Source: Taeniopygia guttata
Lineage: Eukaryota; Chordata; Aves; Passeriformes; Estrildidae
Direction: 5' to 3'
Assembly: GCF_048771995.1 (NCBI RefSeq)
Contig: NC_133063.1
Span: 14,016,063-14,080,062, forward strand
Length of the DNA: 64,000 bases
Part shown: one piece after another, positions 1-11,372 of the stretch
Position numbering within the stretch: the stretch's first letter is position 1
Layout of the letters: the number at the start of each line of letters is the position of its first letter
Position numbers and translations under genes: made by a program
The notes under the pieces: generated by a model
Seen by the model: only the letters and a program-made list of their open reading frames with translations
Database searches by the model: none
Told to the model about the DNA's origin: nothing

Positions 1-189
1 TCAAGATAAAAAATTTCTAAACACAGGTGGAAAGCAAAAAGTATATTTCCTCCTGCTGCTTATAGGTCTTATTTCAGACATAAATAACCTTTAAATACTT
101 AGAAGTCCCTAATTTTGCTGGTTCATTTAATGAAGTTGTTAATTCTTCTGCAAACCTCGCAGAAGAAGATCATCTTTATCCTCTATTGT

Positions 190-490
190 TAGATGGAGTC
201 ATAGAATCTTAGAATCTTTGTGTTGGAAGGGATATTCAAACCCATCTAATCCTATGCCCCGGCCATAAGCACTGAAACCTTTCACTAGATCAGGTTCCTT
301 AGAGCCCTGTCCAGCATGATCTTGAATGTTTCCAGGGATAGGTCATCTACCATGTACTTGGGCAATCTGTTTCTGTGTTTCACTAACCTCACCATAAAAA
401 TATTCTTCCTGTATTTAGTTTGAATATACTGGGTTTCAGTTTAAAACCATTACCCCTTGTTCTTCCACAACAGGTCCTACTAAAAAGGCG
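190..490 (-). mobile_element. CR1 LINE 3' end
   Basis: Read on the minus strand this is the 3' terminal part of an avian CR1 retrotransposon. The + strand begins with the diagnostic imperfect octamer repeat (catagaat, cttagaat) followed by the 'ttggaagggat' block. It continues through text typical of the CR1 3' region, including 'accattaccccttgttctt'. It is diverged from the consensus I remember, so it is an old copy. It lies directly beside the reverse-transcriptase fragment at 500-1200 in the same orientation, so the two are probably one element with an internal deletion. Confidence 0.85.
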
Positions 491-499
491 TTAAGGTCC

Positions 500-1200
500 T
501 TCCCTTGTCCATTGATGTAGTCACTCCATCACAGAAGGCCACTGGTCAGTCAGGAAGGACTTGCCCTTATTGAAGTCATGCTGATTGTCTTGATTCACCT
601 CCCCATTCTCCATGTGCCTAGGCGCAGCTTCTAGGAGGATCTGCTCCATAATCTTCCCAGACACAGAGGTGATTCTGACAGGTGAGTAGGTTCCAGGATC
701 TTCCTTTCCATCCATTTTAAAGACTAAGTGCATTGTCTCCCTTCTTCCAGTTACTTGGAACTCCACCCTGACTGCCATGACTTTTCAAATATCATGGAGA
801 GTGGCTTGGTGGCTGCATCAGCGAATTTTCTCAGGGATTTTCTGAGATATATCATGTGAGGTCCCAAAATCTAATGTACGTTCCGGTTCCTCAGGCGGCC
901 ATGAGCCAGAGCCTTACTTACAATGGGAAGGACTTTGCTCCTACAGTCCCTTTTTTGAAGTACACTGGTGGCAGAGGTGTAGGAAGAGAGAAGGCCATTG
1001 AAAACTGAGGCAAAAATGTTGTTGAGTACCTCAGCTGTCTCTTCATCCACTGTTACCCATCTGCCAGTCATCCCAGTCCCATCAGGATTGGAGCCATCCA
1101 GACTTGTAGTTACAATAATAAAAGGCAGATTGGCATCTTCTGTCAAAGCTATTCTTGAGCTGATTTTCCCCCATATCTGAACTGTGTGCTTCATCCACCA
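500..1200 (-). pseudogene. CR1 reverse transcriptase fragment (dead LINE ORF2)
   Basis: The minus strand keeps pieces of CR1 ORF2. The frame at 521-778 contains 'TSVSGKIMEQILLEA' followed by 'RHMENGEV' and 'KGKSFLT', which is the start of the reverse-transcriptase fingers region. The frame at 871-1194 contains 'AEVLNNIFASVFNG', the segment just before it in CR1. The two pieces sit in separate frames broken by stops, so no functional enzyme remains. The catalytic block and the rest of the domain are absent: sequence jumps from this region to the 3' end at about 490. In life the enzyme would copy CR1 RNA at a nicked target site; this copy cannot. Confidence 0.85.
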
Positions 1201-1978
1201 AGATCCATTAATCTACACTATGCATACAACAAGGTGCTCAGGTGCAGAGGAGCAGTTGACACAAGAGGGATCCAAGCACAGGCCAGGAACAGGACATTTA
1301 GTGACCACCACCATACCCCTCCACTAACACCTCTGTGTACACAAGGAAGGAAGACAAGATGATAGTCCAGGGAGCAAAGGTAAGTATGGGGATGTGCTTT
1401 GACAGCACACCTAAACAGACATGACTCTGAAGAATTTTCTAATATTCAATCTTTTACTCAGTTCCTGGAAGGAGAAGTCATTTCTGGGTAAATAACAACT
1501 TTAGCATAGGTCAAACTTGTACCGAAGAAATTTTGTCTTCAAGTGAAAGACTTTGTAAAATACATTCTGTGAAGGTTCTCATAGTAAACACTAGGGATAT
1601 AATATCTCCTTACCTGAATTTGATTGATATGTCTGACAGTAAACATTTTAAAATTTTATCATCAGTACCTGTGTACACAACAGACAAGGAAAGAATATAT
1701 TCTGTTCATGTTCAGAAAAATGTTTGTAGCTGATGCAACGCATCATTTCCCTTTTCTTGTTGCATTTAAAGTTACTGTGGTATTCTTTCCACAACTATGA
1801 ACAAAATGTTCAACTTCTGATACAAAATATTAGACATTTAAATCTATAAAGTAATGGAATACCATTTAGGAAGTAGCCTAAATGGTCTAATTTGCCATAG
1901 CAGTCACGCTTAAAATTATTTATCATCTAATCTAGTTTGCATTAGCTATATACATTAATGCAAAGAAAAATAAACAAA

Positions 1979-2012
1979 CCCCCCAACCCCCCCACCCCGC
2001 CCCCCGCCCCCC
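1979..2012 (-). other. Potential G-quadruplex / i-motif tract
   Basis: The + strand has five runs of four to seven C separated by one or two bases (runs at 1979-1984, 1987-1993, 1995-1998, 2000-2005 and 2007-2012). The minus strand therefore has five G-runs with loops of one or two bases, which meets the standard pattern for a very stable intramolecular G-quadruplex. The surrounding sequence is AT-rich, so the tract is isolated and is not part of a CpG island. Confidence 0.75.
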
Positions 2013-2099
2013 ACAAGCATTTCTACTGGCTTTCATCCCTCCTTAAAGTCATCTGTTTCACAGATGAGAGATCTATGTCTCCAAGCTGGTTGACTAAAG

Positions 2100-2600
2100 A
2101 AGCAGAACTTCTGCAGTGTTAGGGTTGCCAGAGTCTGCTACAGTGTGATGGCCCAGGCCATTCCTTGCTGTTGTGTAGTTAAATGATCTTAATCTGCCAT
2201 GACTTAGGTTTTACTTAACACATACCTGGTGCCTTTGTAATCTTGCCAGCAATCTTTGCTCGATGAGGATGTATTAGCAAGAGGCTTTTATAATGGCAGC
2301 CTCTGGCCGCTAATGGTCGTTTCAGGTCTGTGTTTTAAAGAAACATGTTGGTCATAGTCTTTCATATCTGAATTACTTTTCATTGCTGGATTGAGTGCAA
2401 GAGTTAAATAAGATTTCTTCACAGGAAGCACGCAAAAGGCAGAATGGGCCCTCAAATCACACATTCATGCTCAAACTCTTTAACCAGCAGAATAAAGCCT
2501 GGTTTGCTTTTTTAATGGGGTGCTTTCTTTTACTGCTTCTTGGCTCCAGTTAGGAGCCAAAAAGCAGCAAAAGGCAGCCTGCTTATCATCTTGTTTAACT
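2100..2600. promoter_or_regulatory. Possible conserved non-coding element
   Basis: This block has no repeat signature and no coding frame. It is dense in homeobox-type cores (taat, attaa) and balanced in composition, and it retains isolated CpG dinucleotides such as in 'ggccgctaatggtcg'. That texture is common in vertebrate conserved enhancers. This is only an impression from composition: without alignment to other birds I cannot show constraint. Confidence 0.15.
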
Positions 2601-4539
2601 GACATGGTGAAGCCCTAAGACACAGATCTCTGACACATTGGTAGAAGCAAAGTAATTACATCTGTGCTTGGCTCTAAGTAGAGTTTGAGTTAAAAATGGG
2701 ATTCAGCTGGTGCACAGCAAGGGTGCAGCTACATTATCCTTGATGTATTCACAAAGAAAGTGCAACCACAGATTTATCCACAAACCATGAAAATCAGTTT
2801 TAAAAGCCTCTATCATCCTTCTTCTTAGCTTACTTTACCTTCTTCCCAAGTAAAATAGTTCAAACTCATCCAAAGATGGCTTGAGCTTCCATAGAGAAAA
2901 CAGTGAAGTAGCATTTGCCTCTGTGAGTTACAGAGTGCTAGAATCTTTAAGTTCTATGGGATATTAAAAGATGATATAAAGTCATGCAATCAATACACTG
3001 CCCTAAATTTCTACTTCCCTATCATCAAAGTATTTGACATCATCACACAGAAATTAATACCAACAGCAAAATCCCTCTAAACCTTTGTTAATTTCATAGC
3101 AATAAGTTTGACAGCTCCAACAGCTACAGTTCAACCCATTCAACTATTTCTAACTGAAGCACCTAAAATTTGGATGTATATGAACTATAATGTTATTAAA
3201 AAACCCTTAAGATGCTGTTTACTCCACTGAGATATTGTTATTCTCCACCATTTTTCTGCCCCAACCCCAGCACAAAAATATGCGCATTGGAGCAGGATCT
3301 GCATTGGCTGATTTTAACAGAGGATCAAAAATCTCTTTCTTGCACTCATTAAATTGATGCCCGAGGGTGTCTAGAACAATTTTTTTTCCTAACTCCTGTG
3401 TCATAATAAGATGGAAAATCATCCATGTCAAAATTGCAGGCAAATTCAACACATCATAGAAGCCTTTCTGGGCAGGTCACTATAGAATTTCATTTGGACT
3501 GGAAGGTAGTGTCCAACACATAGAAATGCTAGGACAGAGCAGGTGATGCCAGCAGCCTTTTCCTTCCTTTATAGTAAACTTCTCCCCTGCAGAGCATAGA
3601 GTCAGGCTAATTATGCTTCCATAGGGAGCATCTGTGTATCTAGCAGCTCTACTGTCTAAACTTCAGCTTGATACAATTTAAACTGCTTGGAAAAGCAGTC
3701 CTGGAAAAAAAATAGAAGCATGGAAAAGCTTCAAGCAGGCAACTAATAAGAGCATTACAAAAAGCTGCTGGTGGATCTTACATATCTAACTTTTCTGATT
3801 GCAGAAAGGCAATATCATGATTACAATACATTAAGCAGCCTCTCTAAATGTTTCAGGTGTTGTAACTGATGCCAGTAAGAAGTTTCATTAAACTAATAAA
3901 ACATGTAAGCTCTTCATTCTGCCACTTTACTGACCTTGAGATTATCCTATAAGAGGTACTAATAAAGAAAACAATTGTGTGTCATAGGCATGGATGATAG
4001 GATGCATGCATCATTGAGAATGCACACGGAGGAAAAATCCTGTTTAGATGAAAGCTATTCTTGTATGTGAAGTGGAATTCCTGATTTTTTTTTTTTAATG
4101 GTATTTAAACAAGTCCCAACCACCCCGTCCAAGGCTTGTCCCAAGAGAGAAAAAAATGAGTTTATAAACCCCAGTGGATAACTTTTCAGTTATCCAGTCA
4201 TGACAATTTTTAGTCCAACAGTCAGTGTCATACCCATCAGGCAGAGCTAAAACCTTCTAAGCAAGTGTGTTTTCTCCAGATGTACTCTCAGATATGCCAA
4301 CACAACCTAGCAGTGTTCAAACCAACTCATGTGCTACAGGGGAAACATCGTGTACCAGGATGGTATTGGCTGCAGGGCAGTCCATCAAAGATCATCCTAC
4401 CTGCTTTTTCACTCTGGAGTACTAGACCTGGTAAAGAACTTCTGGGGATTTTCCAAGGCAGGTTTTAATAAACTCACACTTCAAGTATTTACAGAAGCAT
4501 AAAAATCTGCTAAGAATCAACTTTTTTGGGAAGGTAGTA

Positions 4540-5554
4540 TGTTGGGTTTGTGTGGCCAGGTTTTAGTATCAGCAAGGGACACAAGGGTGGCTTCTACGAT
4601 AATTTTTATATCGAGTAGATCCAATTCCTGTCAGCTTCAAAGATTAATGTGCCACTGGCCAAGGCAGGGTCAATTAGAGGTGGTGGTAACACCTCTGGAA
4701 TAACATAATTAACAGGAAAATAAGTTATTGTGCAGCTGTAAGTGCAGCCAGAGAAGAGCAGAGTGAGAATATATAAGAACAACCCTGTAGACACCAAGGT
4801 CAGTGCACAAAGAGAGGGAGGACCTGCTCTGGCACCAGAGCTGAAATTCCGTTGTGGCCCCTGGTGCAGCCCATGGCGAGGCAGCTGTGTCCCTACAGCC
4901 CATGGAGGTCCATGGGGATGCTGAGATCCACCTGCAGCCCATGGAGGAGATTTACATCAAGGCAGGTGGGTGCCTGAGAGGAGGCTGTGAACCTTTAGAA
5001 GGCCCTTGCTGGAGCAGGCTCCTGGCAGACCTGTGGAGAGAGCAGCTCAGACGGGAGCAATTTTTCTGGTAGGTCTGTGACCCTGTCACCTACCCTTGCA
5101 AGACTGCACCATGTGATCCAAGCTGGAGCAGTTTGTGGATGACAGTTTCCCATGGGAGGGATTCACATTGGAGAAGTTTGTGGAGGGCTCTCTCCTGTGG
5201 TATGGACCCCACTCTGGGACAGGGAAACGACTACCCTCCCTGAACAGGGGCACAAACCTGTGATGAACTGACTGTAACCCCCATCCCTCATCTCCCCATG
5301 CTGCTGGAGGGAGGAAGTTCATGAAGAAGGGAGGAGTAGGGGAAAGATGTTTTTAAGATTTACTCTACTTTACTTTACCCCACCCCTATTTGAGTCTGTT
5401 TTATCTGTGATGCTGTTTGCTGAGTGATCTCTCCCAGTCTTTATCTCAGCTCATGAATCTTCATTATATTTTGTCTACCCTGTCCTTTTGTGAAGGAGAG
5501 TGACAGAGAGGCTTTAATGGTTGTCTGGAATCCATACAGGGTCCAGCCACTACA
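4540..5554 (+). mobile_element. Avian endogenous retrovirus solo LTR
   Basis: The block starts TGTTGGGTTTGTGTGGCCAG and ends near CACTACA, giving TG...CA termini and a length of about 1.0 kb. Internal text matches an avian LTR type I recognise. It has a pair of 'cagcccatgg' tandem segments around 4868-4945. These are followed by 'ctggagcag' modules at 5010-5130 and by the 'gatgaactgactgtaaccccca' segment near 5261. A late 'gagtctgttttatctgtgatg' and 'ggagagtgacagagaggcttt' close the element. No gag, pol or env reading frame flanks it, so it is a solo LTR left by recombination. I could not find a clean target-site duplication. The many small mismatches suggest an old insertion. Confidence 0.75.
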
Positions 5555-7238
5555 GAAAGACACCTAAACTGATCAAACTCCTACTTTCCATTTCAATAAT
5601 AGGCTCCATTCTAGAAATTGTGAAGTTTGAAGAGGGCCAGTAAAATATCTGTGACCTGTGCTGCTCCTGGACCAATGAGGACATTGTCCAGTAGTGACAG
5701 AAATCTCTCTTCACAACTTTCTAGCTGCCATTGCATCAATCCAGAATAAGAAGAATGTGAATACCAGGTGCACAGTGAATACAAAAGGAAGTTACCCCAA
5801 CAACACGGTACAGTATCTGCTTAAAAAACTTACCTCTCCTGACTTTATTTCTTCTAGCATCAAAGAGAAAAGAAGCATTAGATGTTTACTTATTTGGCAA
5901 GATTCTGTGAAATGTCTTTTCCTTTCACCTCCTCTCCTTTAGCATCAGGTCTAAGAATAGCCAGAGAATGAAGGGTCCAGGGGGACAAAACACAGACTAA
6001 ATGTACCAGGATTACTTGTGCAAGAGTAAGACCTGACTGCTACTTTTATTTCCAACTCTCCCACACATGAAAAACAGCACACAGTCAGCACACTAAGACA
6101 GGATTTGATTATTGCAGATAAGTAATACTTCAAATGCCCCAAAGGTCTATGCTCCATCCATTATTTTGCAGATTCTTCTGTGGTCTCTGCTAACAACACT
6201 AAGCAGGTGCTTACAAGAACTTCTGCATACTAGACATGAGAGCTGTTATCCAAGAAGTTTCTGGTAAGCAGCTGTAAGATATGCTTCTGAAGTAAACAAG
6301 GGTTGAGGTGCACAAACAGCCTGAATAGTTTTCAGGCTGTATATAAAAGCTGCCCTGCTTTTGAGAGTGAACTATGTTTTTCCAGTCACCTGTCACCTGA
6401 ATGCTTTTCACTTATGAGTAGTCCAGCAGAGTGCTAGTTCTGTTCAGGATTTCTGGATGCACCATTTGTCTTTTATAAGAAGTCACTGTGAATGCACAGA
6501 TAAAATGTTCATTGTAAAGACAATCAGCAAGTATAATAAACAATGTACCTAATCTACTGCAGATGACCAGAGCATGTGCAATGTCTTATCACATTTTGGC
6601 TGTCCTTTACACAGGGCATCTAAACTGTGCAAATGTCAATGCTTCTAGAGAATATCTGACCAGAAACACATGTTCTGGTCTGATGAAGCCTGGAGGTTGA
6701 AGTTCCCTCCTGAAATTCGATTTTTGCAAATGTTTATGGAAGGTATCAACTACATTAGAAACAAAGCAAGCCCTCAAATTCATTACAAATTTAGCAAGAT
6801 CTGCTTAGTAAAAAGGAAACATTACTCAAGTTCTGAGTCAAATAGCAAGGAAGCAGTTCTGTTGGTCTGCAGCACCATGGTGGTTAGCACCACTTCTCCA
6901 TCAAGTCTGGGCTTCAGCTTCTTTCTATAATACCATAATTTTTTAATATTCATCCAGCAGATTGTATTTGTTTGTGATTTCTAAAGCCAGCCAGAATTTA
7001 AGCTATTTTTCCAGAAATAGAGCATTCAGCTTTACCTATAATATGTTGTTGTTTTCTTTTTTCAATAACACAATTATAATGGTCCTAAAGCTCAGAGATC
7101 ACACTACCATTGCTATCACGTGTGTGGAGGGACAAGCTGATTTCTGTGTTCTCATATGATATCAGGTGGAATGACACACTGGAGAAAGTTAATAGGTACT
7201 GTCTCTAAAGAATTAGAAACAGAATTTCTATTTCCAAA

Positions 7239-7292
7239 CATCTATTTCCAAAACCTGGTCAAAATTTATTGACCAGGTTTTGGAAATAGATG
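7239..7292. repeat. Perfect 24-bp inverted repeat (hairpin)
   Basis: The left arm 7239-7262 is the exact reverse complement of the right arm 7269-7292, with a six-base loop (aattta). There is no mismatch in 24 pairs. Part of the arm ('ctatttccaaa') also occurs as a direct copy just upstream at about 7228, suggesting local copying. No terminal transposon motif or target duplication is evident. Confidence 0.9.
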
Positions 7293-8564
7293 AAATATTC
7301 CTTTAAAGAGAAAGGCTGTAACTGCTAGGTTTTGCACAGGGTTTTTGTGGTGTAAAGGAAACTGCAAAAAAATACATAAGTAAATATGAACTACAGAAAA
7401 CCTCTATCTAACGGCTGCTGCTTTTGTTACTTGGGGTATGAAAAATCACAACAAAAGAAGGTAAGATTAAAACAATCAGCAGTTGCATAAGAACTTCTTA
7501 AGTCAGCATCACATATGGTATATTAGCAATGTAGACGGATTTAATGAAAACTGAGATAAGTGCATGCATCTGTCACCAGCCAAACCAACAAAACGTTTTC
7601 CTCAGAAAATGAAATGTAATGATATAAGCATTCATCAGTAATAGACTTATAACAACTCTAAATGGTAAAAGTCATGCTGCTTTAATGCATTTCATGAGCT
7701 AACACTAAACATACAGGCAATTCCTGTGACAATTGCCTTGAAGAGAACAGATTTTGTGATAGGTCATAATCAAGCACACATCCTTAGATTAAAAAACACC
7801 AAAGCAGCGCATACTTCTGTGAGTCTCCTTGTAATGCAGAACTGAGTGTGATTTGTCACACCATTTCAGCCTCCATTACAGCTAAGACAGTAGTGTGGAA
7901 TTTTTCAAGCTTCATAGGAAGATTATTAAAATGGATAACACTAGCAGGCATTTTAAAGAAAATTCTCATCACTTGCCAAGTCATGCTCTTTGAGGTATCT
8001 GCCAGTGTGGGAGGGATGCATGGTCTCAAGGGGGCCTGTGTTTCACGGTCATCTCAGGCAGGGGGCTGCAAAGTTCATTAAATGATCTTATCTCACTGTT
8101 GGTTCTGTTCAAAATAGCCTTGATATGATGAAGGATTTATGTTACCCACACTTCAAATAAAAAGTACCGAGGGATGCATTTCATTACTGCCCTGTGACAC
8201 TGGAGAAGCCACGGCTGCAGTGGCAATATTCCTCGTTTGTGACACACAGAGAATTTATTTGCAAGAAGAGTACTGCTCCAAAGGTAAGAAAGTATTTGTT
8301 TTTTTAGTGAGTTTTCCCTAATAATGTCAACAATAAATGTGTTCGTTCTCTAACTTTAATTCTCACAAGTATATTCTAGGAAAGATGAGAGTGTGAGGAA
8401 AATACCAGGGAAGAGTGCCCAGTTTAGCAGAATTCTAAGGAAGCTGAGTAGCATTGATACAGAAAAAGTATTGACAGATAATTTCCATGTCACAATCCTG
8501 AATAAAACACCAAGAGATATAGCTGTACATTCTCAACTGATGGGTTAATGCTAGCCAAGATTAT

Positions 8565-8586
8565 ACACACACACACACACACACAC
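8565..8586. repeat. (AC)11 microsatellite
   Basis: Eleven uninterrupted AC dinucleotides, with a short TTAT flank on the left and TTACTCACTC on the right. Confidence 0.95.
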
Positions 8587-9244
8587 TTACTCACTCATCT
8601 CTCAAAGGCTTTTTAACTATGATCTGCTGCCTTGAGGCATTTTAATTCAATGGTAGACACCTTCATACGTATTAGGAAAGGTTTCTCTTGCATGTTTTCT
8701 CTGAACTGGATGATCTAATAAAGGACATGAGCCCTGGGCAAAATTTATCTTCTTTGATCCTACACTGAGTCTTCCTGTACTCAAACAACAAAGCAAAGTG
8801 CATTCAAGATCCTTGACCAATAAATATTAATTTATGCTATATACTTGATATTATTAATTCAACAGTTCATAGGAGCAGGCTTCAAATGTATCCAGCAGTG
8901 GGGAAAGTCTAATGATCAGAAACAACATTTGATCTCATGAGCAAACTACAGCCACTTTAAATATGCCTTAGATATTGAAAATTAAAAGTCAATAAAAGTC
9001 AAACGAATATATAGAAAGCTCAGGAAAGGCTCTTGGACATTTATTTATTGCATACCACTTTTGAATACCTGTTCACTTATTGCTCACCTCTGTGCAGCTG
9101 CCACCACAGCCCTGTTTGTGTGTGCTGGTGACAGGATGTATGGGAGGGCAGGCAACCACCACAGAGGATGCAGGGAGTAGGAAAACCTGGGTAGCAGAGG
9201 GATGAAGAAAAGGTAGTCCAGGGATCATTTAGTAATACCTGCAT

Positions 9245-9760
9245 GAGTGCAGTTTTGGGCATCACAATGTGAAAAATACATTAAACTATTAAAGAGCATC
9301 CAAAGGAGAGCAGCAAGGATGGTGAAGGGTCTGAAGCAGAAGCCTTATGAGAAGCAGATGAAGGCACTTTAGTTGTTCAGTCTGGAGAAGAGGAGACTGA
9401 GGACAGAACTCATTGCAGTTATAACTTCCTCATGAGGGGAAGAGGAGGGACAGACACTGATCTCTTCACTCTTGTGACCAGTGACAGGACACAAGGGAAT
9501 AATGGTATGAAGCTGTGCCAGGAGAAGTTTAAATTGGATATCAGGAGAAGGTTCTTCATGCAGAGGGTGTTTGGGCACTGGAACAGGCTCCCCAGGGAAG
9601 TGGTCACACCACCAGCCTGACAGAGTTCAAGAAGGATTCGGACAACTCTCTCAGGCATATGATGTGACTCTTGGGGCTGGTCCTGTGCAGGGTTGGGAGT
9701 TGAACTGGATGACCCTTGTGCATCCCTTCCAAGTCAACTTACTCAATCACTCTATCAAAT
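9245..9760 (+). mobile_element. CR1 LINE 3' end
   Basis: This is a 5'-truncated CR1 in the + orientation. It begins in the 'gcagttttgggcatcac' segment and runs through 'gaagggtctgaagcagaagccttatgagaagc' and 'agtctggagaagaggagactgagg'. It continues with 'gaacaggctccccagggaagtggt' and ends with the 'gttggactggatgaccc'-like block and degenerate octamers around 9745-9757. Short open frames on both strands here are products of the element, not genes. Confidence 0.92.
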
Positions 9761-10336
9761 GCAGTTCCAGCAAGAAGTGGAAAGAGATGTTCCAGATGGA
9801 ACAACAGAGGTGAGGAAACCAACCAGAAAAGTGTTTGAAAGCATAAGTCCAAATCAGTCAGGTTAGGTGAGAGACTTGCATGGCAGGTGAAGAGGATGTG
9901 AGGAGAAACTCAACAGACATGATGCCAGAGAAGGGAAAAACAAAGGGACCTTTCACAGAATCCCTTAGCTGCAGGCTGAGGGAGAAGAGACAATGCAGAA
10001 TGGAAGGCAGAAAGTAGCAAAATATAAAAAAAAAAAGGCATGGGAGCAGAACTAGGACAATAATAAATAAATGGATTACCTAGAGGAAAATAAATGTATT
10101 GGCTGCTTAAATGTTTTGTTCAAAAGCTTTTAAGAATTTTAATCTTCAGCCAGATGACTGCTGAGCCCTCTAGTACAGAAAATCAAGGCACAGAATCAGT
10201 TCCCTCCAGTTTGATAATTCCATTGTTCAGATGTCTGATATCCAGAGAAAAGTGAAAGCAAATGAAAAGAACTGAAGCCCATCAGATGAGAAGGACAGAA
10301 TAAAATATAGTACATGGCATTCAAAGGCATTGACAT

Positions 10337-10362
10337 TGCTACAGTGTCAATACACTGTAGCA
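10337..10362. repeat. Perfect 11-bp hairpin
   Basis: The arms TGCTACAGTGT (10337-10347) and ACACTGTAGCA (10352-10362) are exact reverse complements around a CAAT loop. The stem can extend outward by a G-T and an A-T pair. Confidence 0.85.
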
Positions 10363-11338
10363 GTATGAGATGCAAAACCCATGTAGCCGCCACAAGCCTT
10401 CTCTTAAAATGTTTGTTCAAATTTGCTACCAGTGGAAATCATTTGAAGAATAACTAATCTCCCTATTAGAGAAAAATAGGTTCAAATCCATCACTTCTCA
10501 CAGAAAAGCAATAAAGGATTGTGGGAATTAGGAGAAAAGATAATGGTTGACTAGAGATTGCTACATACAGCTTAACTGAAAACATTTTCAAATATTAAAA
10601 CAGTTTAATGTACCTGTTAGAAATAATTTGCTAGATGCGCACCTGTAACTCCTACTAGCATTGCTCAGTCATGTGTCAGTATGGCTGTCATTTTCATACA
10701 CAGAAATTTCCCGATATGTGGAGAAATCCAATTAAATTGATTGAAATGTATACCCAGAGAATAACTCCCTGACCAAACACACTCTGGTAAGAGCATGTGT
10801 TTCAAATTTTGCCAAACTAGGAAATACTGGCGGCAGAATAAATAGCTCACGTAGAATTCACTCACTTCATAGCAAACTCCAGACAACAATGTCTGTGAAA
10901 GAAAAGCATAGATTGGTAGCAATGCCAAACTGCAAATGAAAATAAAATCGTACAGTACACATGGAAAGCCACACATCTTTGCTGATGAGATACACCAGTG
11001 AATTTTTGGAAGAGACTGGTACAGTTAGAGACTTGTGTGCACCAGAAGACCATAGCAGCCTTCCACATCCTCAGGCTGGTGCTCCAGACCATCTCCTCCC
11101 ATAACTGCTCACAAATGAGGCAGAAAGGAAGAGGATGCTGTGAGAGCAAGATGTGAGAAACCTCTCCCACAAGCTGCTCACAAGTGGCACTCATAAGATA
11201 AACTGCACTGTGCAACATGTCACGCAAACAAAAGGGTACAGAGCATTATATTTAGTGCTCTCTTCTGCCTCTGAAGAGTTTTAACCAGAGTCTGGAGACC
11301 CAAGTTAGACTTGAATCCAGTATGCTTCCCTAGGCAGG

Positions 11339-11372
11339 ATCTCAAAGGAAGCATCAGTCAGTCCTTTGAGAT
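11339..11372. repeat. Perfect 11-bp inverted repeat
   Basis: ATCTCAAAGGA (11339-11349) pairs exactly with TCCTTTGAGAT (11362-11372) across a 12-base loop. Confidence 0.8.

Larger units (their letters stand above)
1205..4535. other. Intergenic stretch without a recognised gene
   Basis: Open frames here are all under 80 codons, unspliced in appearance and without recognisable protein motifs. The interval contains the C-run tract at 1979-2012 and a block around 2100-2600 that reads like possible conserved non-coding DNA. I see no other repeat family. Confidence 0.5.
5560..9240. other. Intergenic stretch without a recognised gene
   Basis: Only short, motif-free open frames occur. The notable structures inside are the perfect hairpin at 7239-7292 and the AC microsatellite at 8565-8586. 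The rest shows nothing I recognise. Confidence 0.5.

Noticed and set aside
9077-9265. 62-codon minus-strand frame with several Cys residues
   Set aside because: It runs into the 5' edge of the CR1 at 9245 on the opposite strand and has no known zinc-binding pattern.
10862-11227. 121-codon minus-strand open frame
   Set aside because: No recognisable domain or splice context; length is plausible by chance in 64 kb read in six frames.
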